From Rhabdophis nuchalis (taxonomy: Eukaryota; Chordata; Lepidosauria; Squamata; Natricidae), in contig CM077645.1 of assembly GCA_039707465.1 (NCBI GenBank), forward strand, positions 160,401,003-160,465,002: a stretch of 64,000 nt of DNA. Reading direction: 5' to 3'. This document shows, piece after piece, positions 10,815 through 22,559 of the stretch. The translations under genes were made by a program, and so were the position numbers. Within the stretch, counting starts at the first letter, position 1; each line of letters starts with the position of its first letter. The notes beneath the pieces are model-generated. The model searched no databases. It saw only the letters and a list, made by a program, of their open reading frames with translations, and was not told where the DNA came from.

Positions 10815-12374
10815 AATAAGATTAGGATTTATATGCCGCCCTTCTCCCAAAGGACTCAGGGTGGCGTACAACATAAAAACACATATTACAAAAGTTAGAA
10901 AAAGATTAAATAGTAAATCCAATAACCAATTGACAATTTACAATTAAATTTAAAATTAAATTAACAATTAACAATTAATAATTTATTTTACTCAGGCCAG
11001 GCTGGTTTGCTGGAAAAGCCAGCTTTTTAGGGCACGCCGGAAGGAAGGGAGGTCAGGAATTATGCAAAGCTCCAGGGGCAGCTCATTCCAAAGGGAAGCC
11101 ACTCCCACAGAGAAGGCTCTCCCCTGGGGGTCACCAGCTGACACTGTCTGGCTGACGGCACCCTGAGGAGGCCAACTCTGTGGGATCGTACTCGATGATG
11201 GGAGGCTACTGGTGGCAGTAAGTGGTCTCGCAAGTAACCTGGGCCTAAGCCATGGCATGCTTTGAAGGTCATAATTAATACCTTGAATTGCACCCGGAAA
11301 ACAACTGGCAACTAGTGCAGGCCGCCTAAAAGGGGTATAACATGTGAGCACCTAGGTACCCCCATGATAACCCGTGCAGACGCATTCTGGACCAATTGAA
11401 GCCTCTGGGTGCTCTTCAAGGGCAGCCCCATGTAGAGAGTGTTACAGTAGTCCAGGCGAGAAAGGATGAGGGCATGAGTGACTGTGCACAGGGCATCCCG
11501 ATCCAGAAAGGGGTGCAACTGACGTCCCAGGCAAACCTGGTAAAAGCCCCCCCTGGTCACGGCTGTCAGATGTTCTTCTAAGCTAAGTTGCATATCCAGG
11601 AGGACTCCCAGATTGCGGGCCCTTTCTGAGGGGGGTAAAATTTCTCCCCTTATCACCAAAGTTGCGACCAGGTGGACAAATCAGGATGACGGGAACCACA
11701 GCCACTCAGTCTTGGAGGGATTGAGCCTGAGCCTGTTCCTCCCCATCCAGATCTGCACAGCCTCCAGGCATTGGGACATCACGTTGAGGGCATCGTTGGG
11801 GTGGTTTGGGGTAGAGATGAAAAGTTGGGTATCATCAGCATATTGATGATACTGTACCCCAAAACCACGAATGATCTCGCCCAGCTGTTTCATATATATA
11901 TTGAACAGGAGGGGTGAGAGAACTGACCCCTGGGGCACCCCACAAGTGAGAGGCCTCAGGGTCGATCCCTGTCCTCCAGTCAACACAAACTGTGATCAAT
12001 CCAACAGGTAGGAGGAGAACCACCGCAAAACAGTGCCCCCCATTCCCAACCCCCCGAGTCATCAGCAGTAGGATACCATGGTCAATGGTATCGAAAGCCG
12101 CTGAGAGATCTAATAGGACCAGGACAGAGGAACAGCCCCTGTCCCAGGCCCGCCAGAGATCATGAACAAACGCGACCAATGCCATCTCTGTGCTGTGCCC
12201 AGGCCTGAAACCTGACTGAAACGAATCCAGGTAGGCAGCTTCCTCCAGGTACTAGGGAAGCTGACGTGCTACCACACTCTCAACAACCTTTGCTACAAAG
12301 CGAAGGTTGGAGACCGGACGATAGTTGGCTAGAGAAGATGGATCCAGGGAAGGCTCCTTGAGGAGGAGGAGGAG
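10815..12374 (-). mobile_element. L2-like LINE (CR1 superfamily), frameshifted
   Basis: Four overlapping minus-strand frames (12185-11835, 11986-11681, 11659-11312, 11351-10992) together cover an L2-type reverse transcriptase and C-terminus. Visible in order: [17 protein letters not shown] (RT motif with the first catalytic Asp), [26 protein letters not shown] (YADD active site), then LILSRLDYCNTLYMGLPLKS, LQLVQNASARVI and a final SLWNELPLEL region. The 3' end at about 10815 is complementary to ggatttatatgccgcccttc. The endonuclease part is missing (5' truncation) and at least three frameshifts separate the pieces, so it is dead. A MITE fragment abuts its 5' end. Confidence 0.9.
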
Positions 12375-12435
12375 CATTTAACAAATGTCTCACTTAGCAA
12401 CAGAAATTTTGAGCTCAATTGTCAAGGACTACCTG
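12375..12435. mobile_element. mariner-like MITE end fragment
   Basis: The sequence from aacaaatgtctcacttagca to caaggactacctg, followed by TA, is one end of the family whose fuller copies are at 14044-14434 and 59113-59506. Confidence 0.6.
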
Positions 12436-12535
12436 TATCAAACATGTTCGTTTTTCTGCTAACAAAGACAGTTCATCAGTTTTATATTAAAGGAAATCCC
12501 CCACCCCATTTTTAAAATATTAGTTAGTTATAAAT

Positions 12536-12605
12536 CAGTGTTTCTCAACATTGGCAAATTTAAGAAGGACGGACTTCAACTCCCAGAATTCCTCAGCTGG
12601 GGATG
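12536..12605. mobile_element. half copy of a hAT hairpin MITE
   Basis: The sequence cagtgtttctcaacattggc followed by cttcaactcccagaattcct is one arm of the family with full-length copies at 24110-24249 and, as a relative, 8406-8540. Confidence 0.6.
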
Positions 12606-13020
12606 GTAGAATACATTGAAACAAATATTGTTGAATGTACAGACAATGTAGCATTATATATACTTAGAAACTTGATATGTTAACTGTAGAATAGTTGTAA
12701 AGTAGCTTGGGTTGCAAAAAATAATAATAAATTGTCCCAGAACCAATCTCATTTCTTGAATAGCTGCATCATATTCACTATATAATCATTTATTTGCCCA
12801 AGAAAAACCATTGCAATAGTGTATGTACCAGTTGTCAACATCTTATTATTGTATTCCAAAATACATCTGTCAAACATACCCTCTAATACTTCCACTTCTG
12901 AATAAAGAGGAAGCTGCTAAATCAATAAAGAATTTTTGCAGGACAACTTTAGTTAAATGTTTGACATCCGCATTCTTGTCAGCAAGAAAAGATTTTCCTT
13001 TCCTTTCTACTTTCTCTCTG

Positions 13021-13053
<33 letters not shown>

Positions 13054-13390
13054 TTTCTCTTTTCTATTCCTGCACAGTCTAGCTTGACAGAATAAAAGTT
13101 AAATACACAGAAATGACTCCTCCAAGTACAGAAGAGGATGTGTTATGTAACAGATTCTCAAACAATCACCCACCTATTTCTCTCCACAATGCAAACATCC
13201 TACCCAAAGTGCCTTGGACTCATTATACTATTTCTGTACCATTGTTTTTCATCTTCTACATGCAACGGGTGTTTTGAGAAGTCAACCAGCAGTTACACTT
13301 CCCCTTGTTCAAACTGTAGAAGTGCAATGCTCTCCAAATGAACCATGCTATCATGGTTAGAGAAAATCATTTTCTGTTCTGCCAGAGATT
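12606..13390. other. unique stretch with (TC)n
   Basis: No recognised gene. It holds a (TC)n run at about 13013-13062. Confidence 0.5.
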
Positions 13391-13394
13391 CAGG

Positions 13395-14000
13395 TACCCT
13401 GTTTCCCCCAAATAAGCCCTAACACATTTTATGCATGTGCCTAATGTAAGCCCGACACACACACCTAAAATAAGCCCTACTTAAGTGTTTGCATAGCCAC
13501 CTGCCTGCGCATTCCACCTGGTTCCTCATGGTGGCGCCAACATGATGTGAGGAGGGTAGCGCTACCCCATGTGCCCAACACCAGCTTACCTCAGGGCCCC
13601 CACAGCCAGGCTATTATGCCCAGACAATTGCCTTGTGGCTGCAGCACTGGCATGTCACTCAGCCTCCTGCTCCATTGTGACCGCAAGCAAGCAGAAGTGG
13701 GCAAGCAGCTATGAAGGATCCAGCTGCCAGAGCCGCCATCATGGGGCAATGCAAGTATCAGGGTATGAATGGCCTGGCTGCAGAGGCCCTGAGATAAACT
13801 GGTGTGGGGCGCGTTGGGAAGCTGCACCCCCTACCTCATGAGAGAGGCACTGGCACACCATGCAGCCTCCTACCCCACTGAAGAAGCGAGCCTCCTGTAC
13901 ATGGGGAAAAATAAGACATCCCCCCAAAATAAGCCCTACTGCTTATTTCAGAGCCCAAAAGAAAATAAGGCTGGGTCTTATTTTCAGGGAAACACAGGTA
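13395..14000. mobile_element. TA-flanked (mariner-like) MITE, 602 bp
   Basis: The element spans 13397-13998 between TA dinucleotides. Ends are ccctgtttcccccaaataag and cttattttcagggaaacaca, an imperfect inverted repeat. Internal AAATAAGCCC-type motifs repeat near both ends. Related to the 247-bp copy at 38100-38346. The central part (13569-13900) is GC-richer and carries spurious frames on both strands. The class is inferred only from the TA flanks. Confidence 0.65.
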
Positions 14001-14043
14001 GCAATTTGTGCTAAGTAAAACAAATTGGACTTGTTTTGGATTT

Positions 14044-14434
14044 TAGGTGGTCCTTGATTAAATAAGCCCAATCAATTGAGTCTAAAATTTCTGTTGCTAA
14101 GCAAGACAATTGTTAAATGAATTTTGCTCCATTTTATGACCTTTTTTTGCCACCGTTGGCAAGTGAATTGCAATTGTTAATTTAGTAACAGTGATTGTTA
14201 AGGCTTCCCCATTGACTTTATTTGTCAGAAGTTTTCAGAAGGCGATCGCATGAACCCAGGACACTGCAATCATCATAAATACATGCCAGTTGTGAAGCGT
14301 CCGAATTCTGGTAACATGATCATGGGGATCCTGCAATTGTCATAAGTGTGAAAAACAGTCATGTCACTTTTTTCAATGCCATTGCAACTTTGAATGGTCT
14401 CTAAATGAATGGTTGTAAGTCAAGGACTACCTGT
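14044..14434. mobile_element. mariner-like MITE, near full length
   Basis: Ends ggtggtccttga and tcaaggactacctg are inverted and are flanked by TA. The body has the family's aatttctgttgctaagca and tttgaatggtctctaaatga blocks. Other copies: 12375, 44203, 47010 and 59113. Non-coding. Confidence 0.65.
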
Positions 14435-15032
14435 AAAGCTATACAAAACTTCCCTTCCCTGGTTTTTAGTAAAGTAGCACAAATAACCAGCTGACCTTTT
14501 TATATGACTTTGCTTCTTAATGTGTATTAAAAGGAGGTTCTGGATTTCAGATGAATGAATGTTGATGTGTTTGGCTCTGCTGCAATTAATTCAGCTGTTG
14601 CTGTAACAACAGGTGCTCCCTGAACTATTATTATCCCTAATTATGAGCCACAATTTATGTGTAGACAAACAAAAATAAAAATATAAATATGATCTTCCTA
14701 TGACAGCCAATAAAGCAAACTATTTTCTCTTAACTATAATTTAGTGTTGGAAGCTGACCTCAGTCTCATATCTGGGCCACGCAGTTGAATTGGAGTATAG
14801 TATTTGCAGTTGAAAAATCATCTTTGCAGCAGCTCAGTGAAGAGTAAGGGAGCTGCTATGTAAACATAACCTAGGAAGTGTATTAAGTTTAGTTAATCCT
14901 ACGGAAAAGCATGCCAACATTACTTTACAGGACAGTTGAGGGGACCACATGTTTCTCATTAACCTATCAATCTATTCTACAGTCTCTCACAAAAGATTAT
15001 AACTGACTCAGAGATGAACCTTCAATAGCATT
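14435..15032. other. unique non-coding stretch
   Basis: No recognised gene or repeat. Confidence 0.4.
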
Positions 15033-15303
15033 TGTTAGAATATTCATGACTGGAAGAGACATGGTAACAAGGTCAGCCAATGAATACGCATAGTAACTAT
15101 GGCCCCAATGGGAGCTTAAACAGATCTGAGTCTGTGCTGAGAAACTGAAACTACTCTGTCTGCTCTGAACTCTGAGATGAAGCTGCTTGTGTTTGCTTGT
15201 AACTACTACTACAGGGGGGGGGGGGGGGACCCATATTGGTATTGTACATTTATCTTCATGTGTTAATATGAATATAAAGAAGTTAATGAATCCAGATGAA
15301 TCA
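15033..15303 (+). mobile_element. putative solo LTR, 271 bp
   Basis: Starts tgttagaatattcatgac and ends gttaatgaatccagatgaatca, giving the TG...CA form. It contains a TATA-like aatataaag near the 3' side. A second member of the family lies at 15775-16046 in the opposite orientation with almost the same length. A 15-base G run (15214-15228) interrupts this copy. No coding region, primer-binding site or polypurine tract is visible next to it, so the LTR identity rests on ends and length. Confidence 0.55.
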
Positions 15304-15774
15304 GTTATCTATGTGTGCTTTCTGCAAGTGATTTTATGCAACGAAGTCTGATAGCATTAACTGTAGTTTCTGCAATGGGAAGTCATTTTTCTTGATACTT
15401 GTTCCATTTTTGCTCACTTTCACCATTGGGTATTCCGTTCAGTTATTTTTGACCCAGGAATATCTGGGTCATGGTATGGATATGGTTAAAAATGTCAAAG
15501 GTGATAGCTATGATGATGCAATCATAATCACACACATAAAATCAGAAGGCGCTATGGTCACATTGTTGCACCTGCCCTCTTGACTTTTTTGACCATGTGT
15601 TGTGGAGATGCCTGATTTGACCCAAATACTGGACCACTGATAAATTTACCTAACAGGATGGTTCTAGTTAAGAAGTTGGACTTTTTCTTATAACATCTCA
15701 AGCGCGGAATGGGACATCTGAGCAAATGGGATAATGATAATTTAGTTATGGGATCCAATGGGAGTGCATCACAC
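15304..15774. other. spacer between inverted LTR-like repeats
   Basis: Carries a 63-codon plus-strand frame (15392-15583) and a 75-codon minus-strand frame (15785-15558). Neither has a motif I recognise. A phrase near 15590-15610 (ccatgtgttgtggagatgc) faintly recalls the L1 ORF2 tail. Confidence 0.35.
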
Positions 15775-16046
15775 TGATTCAGCAAGATTCATTAACTTCT
15801 TTATATACCTAATAACACATGAATAAATATACAATACCAACAGCAGATTCTTCAATGTGGTAGCAGTTACAAGCAGTGTTTCATTGCAGTTCAAAGCAGC
15901 AGACAAGTCCGGACTAGTTTTGTTTCAGAGCTCAGCGCTAAATCAGCTAAGCCACACCCAGACTTCTTACTTAAGTCTCTGTTTCCAAATAAGCCTCATT
16001 GGCTGACCTGTTACCATGTCTCTGCCTGTTCATGAATATTCTGACA
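15775..16046 (-). mobile_element. putative solo LTR, inverted partner
   Basis: On the minus strand it starts tgtcagaatattcatgaaca and ends gttaatgaatcttgctgaatca, aligning end to end with 15033-15303. Both ends are well conserved; the interior differs more. It has a TATA-like tatataaag. No target duplication was found. Confidence 0.55.
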
Positions 16047-16109
16047 AGAGGCAATCCCACCTCTTCCCCACACATCCTGTTTCCTCCCAGCCCATCTTTT
16101 AACTATAAC

Positions 16110-16250
16110 TTTATTTTGATTGTGATTTCCATTCTTATTGTTTTAGAAATACCTACATGTAAGGATTTTAATGTTTTCATTCTGTAAGTTGCCCAGAGTT
16201 ATTTTGATATGAGATGTGTGGAAAATAAATTTAACAATTAAATTTAAAAA
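16110..16250 (+). mobile_element. LINE 3' tail fragment (L2-type)
   Basis: The sequence gtaagttgcccagagttatt followed by gagatgtgtggaaaataaat matches the L2-type tails at 19345 and 48330. Confidence 0.5.
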
Positions 16251-17280
16251 ATTATTTAGCAAATCTGCAGCAGCAGAAAAATGCAGCACCACAAAGGTTC
16301 TGAACATTTCCCCAAGGCAAGAGACATGTACAATAATTTGTTCATAAGCCTTACACCAGTTTTGTCAAATGCGAGGTGGGAACATGGGTGGAATGAAACT
16401 TTTCCCCTGTGATCCGCAAACATGTTTGGATGGCATTTCAGTCGAAAGTGTAACCTGCAAAATGTTGAGTTGTAAGCAGCAACCACTACTAATCCCTCAT
16501 ATTCTTCCCAGCCTCCATCTCTCCTACACAGTGATTCCCAGTGTTCCCTTTTGAAAGCTCTTGATATTCAGTTAGCCTCGAGGCATAATGTTTGATAATA
16601 TAACTACTCGTTCTGTCACTGTATTTTGTATGAACACATTATATGTGGTCCAGAATGGTAAAGATTTATGTAGGGGTATGAAAAATAAAAATAAGCATTG
16701 ATTAAAAGCCCCAGATAGGCCATCCAATACCACCCAAAGAACATCAGTTATTTTGCATTTTGACGTGGCGATTGATAACTCATAAATGCAAGCTGGAATG
16801 ACAAATGCGGATGGAAAATGGCTTTGACAAAAACGATAACAGTATCAGTCTCGAGGGGCGATGGAGGTATAAGCAGGAGCTGTTTAAAATATTTAATCAT
16901 TTTACGAAGGCTGCAAGATGTTGTTTGACCCTGAAGGAGTGTGAATGTCACATGGCTCAGAAATTGCCAAGTCTTTGAAGTGAAATAAAAAAAATGGTGT
17001 TATTATAGATCCTTCTTGACATCCTATCATTTCTGTATAGGATTAAAAATATGTATACAAAGCTCTAGATAAAGAAGCCTGGTAAAAGATGTCTAGCTTG
17101 AAGGGAAGGAGGGGGAGAGAAAGATATATTGTTGTGAATTTTTTACTTCAGATTTTCAAAGCATTTCTTTTATATTTGTCTAGAATGACATGAATAGATC
17201 CAACAACCCTTGCTTTAAAAAAAAATCCAGTGGATTTTTAAGTCCAGGCCAAATTACATCTGACTTTTTATCTCATGTGT
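16251..17280. other. unique non-coding stretch
   Basis: No recognised gene or repeat; a few poly-A runs. Confidence 0.45.
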
Positions 17281-17288
17281 TTGATTTT

Positions 17289-17330
17289 TCACACACACAT
17301 ACACACACAAACATATGCACACACACAAAT
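17289..17330 (+). repeat. interrupted (CA)n
   Basis: CACA runs broken by ATA and AAA. Confidence 0.85.
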
Positions 17331-17459
17331 GTAGTGATATTTAACTAAAATGGATATAAATGTTTGTTTTATGTATATAATATAGAAGCAGTGTTTATAC
17401 ACACATAAACAAAAATATAATCGGTGTGTGTGGTATAAGGTTATATATGAAGGAATAAG

Positions 17460-17461
<2 letters not shown>

Positions 17462-17526
<65 letters not shown>

Positions 17527-17527
17527 C
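17462..17527 (+). repeat. (AAC)n-(AAT)n compound microsatellite
   Basis: About 11 AAC units turn into about 11 AAT units. The next bases (ctttattgtcattgtac, 17528-17586) look like a minus-strand LINE tail that would have seeded it. Confidence 0.92.
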
Positions 17528-17585
17528 TTTATTGTCATTGTACTAAAATTACAATGAAATTGGTTTCGTAAGATTCCCCTCACAC

Positions 17586-17912
17586 ATATGTGTTAGTCGT
17601 TCCCAGCTCTAGGGGGTGGTGTTCATCTCCATTTCAAAGCCAAAGAGCCAGTGCCATCCGAAGACTTCTCCATGGTCATGTGGCCAGAATGACTAGACAC
17701 CAAAGGCGCACAGAACACTGTTACCTTTCCACCAAAGTGGTCCCTATTTTTCTACTTCCATTTGTATGTGCTTTCAAACTGCTAGGTTGGCAGAAGCTGG
17801 GACAAGTAATGGGAGCTCACTCCATTACGCGACACTAGGGATTCGAACTGCCGAACAGCTGACCTTTCTGATTGACAAGCTCAGCGTCTTAGTCATGAGC
17901 CACCACATCCCT
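17586..17912 (-). mobile_element. Sauria-type tRNA-derived SINE
   Basis: Reverse complement of the same family as 1094-1415. The plus strand shows ctagggggtggtgttcatct, ggtcatgtggccagaatgac and, at the head, gggattcgaactgccgaac (box B complement) and cttagtcatgagccaccaca (box A complement). Full-length in outline and non-coding. Confidence 0.88.
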
Positions 17913-18079
17913 GAATAAGAAATATTCTAAAGCTAATAGCATCTGAACTAGTTATTTTAACAATCTTAATAATCTTTTTTATGATTTTGCAGATAGCTAC
18001 TCAGTAATAGGGAGGCTAGTACAATAATTCCAACTGATTCCTAGAGCCCATCTTAATGAACAGGACTCAAATCCAGTAA

Positions 18080-19425
18080 CTGTGATACAGTTGAAAGCCA
18101 TAAAGTGAGTCACGGAGGACAATTGGCACCCTTCCACCAATGTTCAGACAATGTTGCTTGAATTTGCTCTCAGTTGGACAATGGCCTTGATGCAGATCCA
18201 GAGGAGAAGTCTGAAAGGAGTCTTGACTAGTTATCTGGGAATGGTTTCAATCTTTGCGTCTGAGCAGGTGGGATTCGAAAGTTTTTACTACCGGTTCTGT
18301 GGGTGTAGTTTGGTGCGCGTGGCAGGGGAAGGATACTGCAAAATCCCCATTCCCTCCCCACCCTACTAACCTGCTTTCCAGCGCCGTTCTCCTGTTCAGG
18401 GCAACAAAAGAAGATCAACTGGGAGGCAGCAGGGAAAGGGCCAGTCTATTTGCCGGTTCTCCAAACTACTCAAAATTTCCGCTACCGGTTCTCCAGAACC
18501 TCTCAGAACTGGCTGAATACCATCTCTGTGTCTGAGGAAGCAGACAGGGTCCTTAGTACTCTGAGCTCAGCCACCTGCTCTTTAGGTTCATTAGAATCCT
18601 GGCGTATTAAAGCCCCAAACAGATGTGGGTCACAACCTGGGGCATCTCCTAGACTTATGACTTCTGCTCAAACAGCAGGTGGCAGTGTGACTTAGAGGGC
18701 CCTTTGAATGGGCACCAGTTATGCCCATTCCTAGATCAGAGGGCTCTGCTAACAGTCACTTATACCCTAGTCACTTCTTGATTGGACTACGGTAATGTGC
18801 TCTACTGTATATGGAACTCCCATCGAACAGTATCCAAAAGTTTCAGCTGGTGCAAAATGCAGCAGCGGGAACAGCATACATGTAGAACATCACAAATAAC
18901 ACCCCTAGTCCATAAGCTGTATTAGTTGTCAGTCTGTTGTTTCCAGGTTCAATTCATTGTGCTAATTTTCACGATTAAAGCCCTCTATGGCATGTGGTCA
19001 GGTTATTTAAGGTATCGCCTCTCCCTTATTACAGTATATCTGTCTGTCCCACATCTGGCAGGTAGAGGCATGGTACAGGTCCTGTCTGCTAGACAGCTAC
19101 ACTAGGTGGATCCCAGGAGTCAACCCTTTTCTGCTGTGACACTCACCTAGTGGAATATTCTCCCATGGCCCAAAATGAGACCCTAAACCATCCCTGTTGA
19201 TTTTTCCAGAAGCATTCAAAACCTGGTTAAGCTGTCAGGCCTGGAGACCCCAGTGAGGTATTGAAGGGGCTCTATTGTGATTAACATCTGTGGTCCCTCT
19301 TAGGCTTTGTGGGTTTTATTTTTACTTTAATATTTTTTTAAAAAAAATATTTTATTGTATGCCACTCAGAGTCATCTTTTCATGAGATGGGTGGCCATAC
19401 AAATTTGAATAAATAAATATGTGTG
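18080..19425 (+). mobile_element. old L2-like LINE split by a hAT
   Basis: The plus strand carries decayed L2 ORF2 wording on both sides of the hAT at 18265-18528. Downstream are tctgaggaagcagacagggt, a segment decoding roughly to an L2 LDYGNVLY-like stretch near 18780-18810, and ttcagctggtgcaaaatgca, equivalent to the LQLVQNA block of the L2 at 10.8-12.4 kb. It ends with tgccactcagagtcatcttt and an aataaataaat tail. Many stops and indels show an old copy. The RT catalytic region is not readable. Confidence 0.7.
18257..18536. mobile_element. hAT-type MITE nested in L2
   Basis: The element spans 18265-18528 (264 bp). Flanks cgtctgag and tgtctgag match at 7 of 8 bases. Shares ends and body (aaggatactgcaaaatcccc, ctactcaaaatttccgctac) with the copy at 21001-21267. 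Non-coding. Confidence 0.85.
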
Positions 19426-20990
19426 TGTTTTTATATATAACATAATGCAAAAAAGATAATTAGTGTACGCAGTGTAAGATTATATATAAAGGAATAACAA
19501 ATGTTTTCTAACGACTAGCATCTGAACTAGTTATTACAGCAGTCTTAACTATTTAACTTAGTTTTGGGTCTCTTTTCTTGCAAGCAATGCTTTTATTTTT
19601 GTAATACAACATAAAACTGTAAATCTGACACTGAACATCAACCCAAAAGAATGAATTCTCTTGGGTATAGTAGAATAACATCCCAGTGGCCTAAGTCTAT
19701 TGAAGGAAGAAGTTCTCCAGAAGCTGAAAGGACATCCTTATTAAGACAATTAATAAAATTAATAAAAAAACAATAAAAATGCCTTTACCTTATCAAGGCA
19801 CAGCAACGTTTCTCAATGCTGGCAACTTTAAGATACGTGGACTTCAACTCCCAGAATTCCCTAGCCAGCCAGCAACTGTACTTGCTATAGTTCTCCAGCA
19901 ACTATAAATGTCTGAATACAATTACAATGTCATATATTACAGTCACAAATACACATTTAATTATGTTTCTTGCTCATTTTTCCATCTAGGTTTCTATTAT
20001 ATTTTGCGTGCATGGTATTTCTGATTAAATTCAAAGCTGTCATCTTTTTCATTCTCTCTGCACTCAATTCACAGCCCAGTTAAGCTGGAAACGCTCTTTC
20101 TCTCACGGGGTAAAAGCATAACACAGGCATTCAAATTCCCTTCAGCACTTAACTGATATATCTGTAATGTTATTATGATTTAATTTGTAGAAGCTAAAGA
20201 AAAGCTTGTGAAGAAATGTTTTCTTTTAGTTTCTGTGTTGGTCTTGGCCATATCTTTTCTCTGCAGATTGGCTTAATCTTTCTATTTTATCAGATCAGCA
20301 AATCATTAAACGCCGGTATTTCATTTGCTTTGCATGGCTGCCTGGAATATTTGTAATATTCTCTCTTCCTCAATTTTATTTTATTTTTTTGCTTTCTAGT
20401 GACTAATAGTTCTCTTCAAATATGCATTGCTTGACCTGAACATGCCAGGAATTTGCTAAACCTCCTGCTTGCTGTGTACCAAGGTCTCTGTACATTGTTT
20501 GAGCACTAGAAAATTGAGCATATTATCAGTTCCAATTTCAGTGCACCCATAATTCTTTGTATTTCTGTCCAGAGCTGATCCTTTTATTTGCATTGGATAC
20601 TAGAGATGTTTTGTGCATGGCTGCAAAGAGACTTCATTTAAATGTCTCGTTGACTGCAGCTTAGTACACCAGAAATATGATGGGCAACAAAACCTATTGA
20701 AAAATACCAGCTCACTACTGCAGAATGATGCAGTCCTGCAGCAGATCTGTGATGTAATAAACCTTTGTCCTGCAGTATTTAGGAAAAGCTGCATAAGATG
20801 CATCTACATTCAGAGATGTAAAGGCAACATAAAGAGAAACACAAGAGGGGAGGGGAGGGGAGATATGGCTCCACATAATTATTTTGTGCTCACATATTCA
20901 GCAATTTCTTATTCAATAATTAATATAATCACCAGATTATTTTTGTATTCCATTTCTGTTCCATGAAATGATAGGCTAGTTTAGCTAGCT
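19426..20990. other. mostly unique stretch
   Basis: Holds half of a hAT hairpin MITE (19801-19876). A 117-codon plus-strand frame (20613-20966) and a 67-codon minus-strand frame over the same bases show no motif I recognise. Confidence 0.4.
19801..19876. mobile_element. half copy of a hAT hairpin MITE
   Basis: The sequence cagcaacgtttctcaatgct followed by cttcaactcccagaattccc is one arm of the hairpin family. Confidence 0.6.
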
Positions 20991-21000
20991 TAACCCTACT

Positions 21001-21267
21001 CAGTGGTGAGATTCAAAATGTTTTACTACTGGTACTGTGGGCATGGCTTGGTGAGCATGACATGGCTTGGTGGGTGCGCTTGGTGGGCATGGCAGAGGAA
21101 GGTTACTGCAAAATGCCCATTTCCTCCCAATCAGCTGGGACTTGGGAGGCAGAGAATAGATGGGGGTGGGGCCAGTCAGAGGTGGTATTTACTGGTTCTC
21201 CGAACTACTCAAAATTTCCGCTTCCGGTTCTCCAGAGCTGGTCAGAACCTGCTGAATACCACCTCTG
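21001..21267. mobile_element. hAT-type MITE
   Basis: Begins cagtggtgagattcaaaa and ends aataccacctctg. The body matches 18265-18528. Flanking 8-mers accctact and agtgtact agree at only 5 of 8, so the target duplication is decayed. Confidence 0.75.
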
Positions 21268-21439
21268 AGTGTACTCCAATATTGTCATAATAGTCTTGCA
21301 TTGCCTACTTCAATATTTCTTTCTCCCATGGTAAGAAATTAATCCTGAGAATATTGGACCCAAATTATTATTTTTATCTATAAAACAATTGTAATTTAGC
21401 AAGCTCTTCCTTATCAAGGAAGAAAAACAATTGCACTTT

Positions 21440-21632
21440 AGGCAAGTTTAGTCAACCACTAGAATTAAGGCAGTAGGCTAGAAAGCAGGAGAGTGTTCGT
21501 TCCAGTCCTGCCTTAGCCCAATTATCTTCACAGGGTTGCTGTAAGGAAAATAGAAGGAAGAAGATAAGTTTGCTGCCTTGAATTATTTGTAAAAATAATA
21601 AAGGCAGGATTCAAACAAACAAACAAATTTTC
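21440..21632 (+). mobile_element. tRNA-derived SINE with (AAAC)n tail
   Basis: Carries the SINE wording gttccagtcctgccttagcc and, near the tail, gctgccttgaattatttgta, then aataataaaggcaggat and AAAC repeats. Related to the copies at 54610-54977. The head is decayed. Confidence 0.65.
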
Positions 21633-21815
21633 CAAGATCCATTCTGTTTTTCAAATGTCATTGAAATATCAATTTATCAACTTGAATATACCTTACAGAT
21701 GAACTATCAGGGTCCTACAAATGGTTGATCTTATGCTAACCCAGATTTGTCAAATTTGTGGCTGTGTTGGTGTGTTTGGACAACTCCCTCAATTTTCTCC
21801 CTATATAGTCAAACT

Positions 21816-21914
21816 CAATGTTATTCAAACTTGGAAGTTTAAGAGGTATAGATTTCAACTTCCAATCAGTAGAAATTCACACATCTTAAAAGTCGCTGAG
21901 GTTGAGAAACAATG
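21816..21914. mobile_element. degenerate hAT hairpin MITE
   Basis: Starts caatgttattcaaacttgg and ends gaggttgagaaacaatg, an inverted pair of the cagtgtttctcaacc family. Shortened to about 99 bp and without a clear target duplication. Confidence 0.55.
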
Positions 21915-22053
21915 GTGTAAATAATACAGAGGTCTGAAGATTAAGAAAGCATGGCCCTCAAAAACATGGAGGTGTCTTTGATGTTGACTTGCTTGGTATC
22001 ACCTCCGGGTTTCTTGTCTGTTGGCCAAACCTTCTCTAAATGACATGGAGGTA

Positions 22054-22443
22054 ATGTCAGGGTTCCAAATAAAACTTGGAGGCAGGCACTTTCCTCAAAG
22101 CTTAGTTTTATTAGAGATGTCATATTGGCACATCTGGGAAAACCCAAATTTGAAAGCCCCTGGGTTTCCCCCACCCAAAGTAAAGTCCAGGTTCCTTCCC
22201 CAGCACCCACATGGGCATCACATGGTCCAATCAGGTCGCTATCCCAACTGTGGTTGATTTCCAGTTATGCCTCTCCAGGTGCAGGCTGAACATCCTTGAC
22301 TCCCAGGGAAAAAATTGTTATGGCTATACATCCCACACTGTCTCCATCCACCCACTTCTTGTTTCCCACCACTTGCCCATCCACCAAGTGTGGCAGCCCT
22401 GAAGATCCAAAGTTAAAGATGGTCTCCAGTGCTGAGAGATATC
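22054..22443. mobile_element. possible LTR-like repeat
   Basis: Starts tgtcagggttccaaataaaa and could end near agatatca. It has a compact, GC-richer body and long pyrimidine blocks reminiscent of a retrotransposon LTR. No target duplication, coding part or partner copy is in the window. Confidence 0.35.
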
Positions 22444-22559
22444 ATTGATGTTGAATTTGATGTTTTCTAAATTCTCAATAAATTGTATGTCACCTATTCT
22501 TCATACTCAGGAATCAAACAAACAATACTCCCTAGTAATGTGTTAGCATTCTTAGAATA

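Noticed and set aside
15392..15583. Small secreted-protein-like frame with hydrophobic start
   Set aside because: Lies between LTR-like repeats, has no second signal and is within chance length for AT-rich DNA.
17289..17583. Val/Ile/Leu-rich hydrophobic frames on the minus strand
   Set aside because: Produced by the AAC/AAT microsatellite and CA run.
22021..22402. Candidate exon from overlapping frames
   Set aside because: Frames overlap on both strands with no conserved motif; a dispersed repeat or LTR is more likely.
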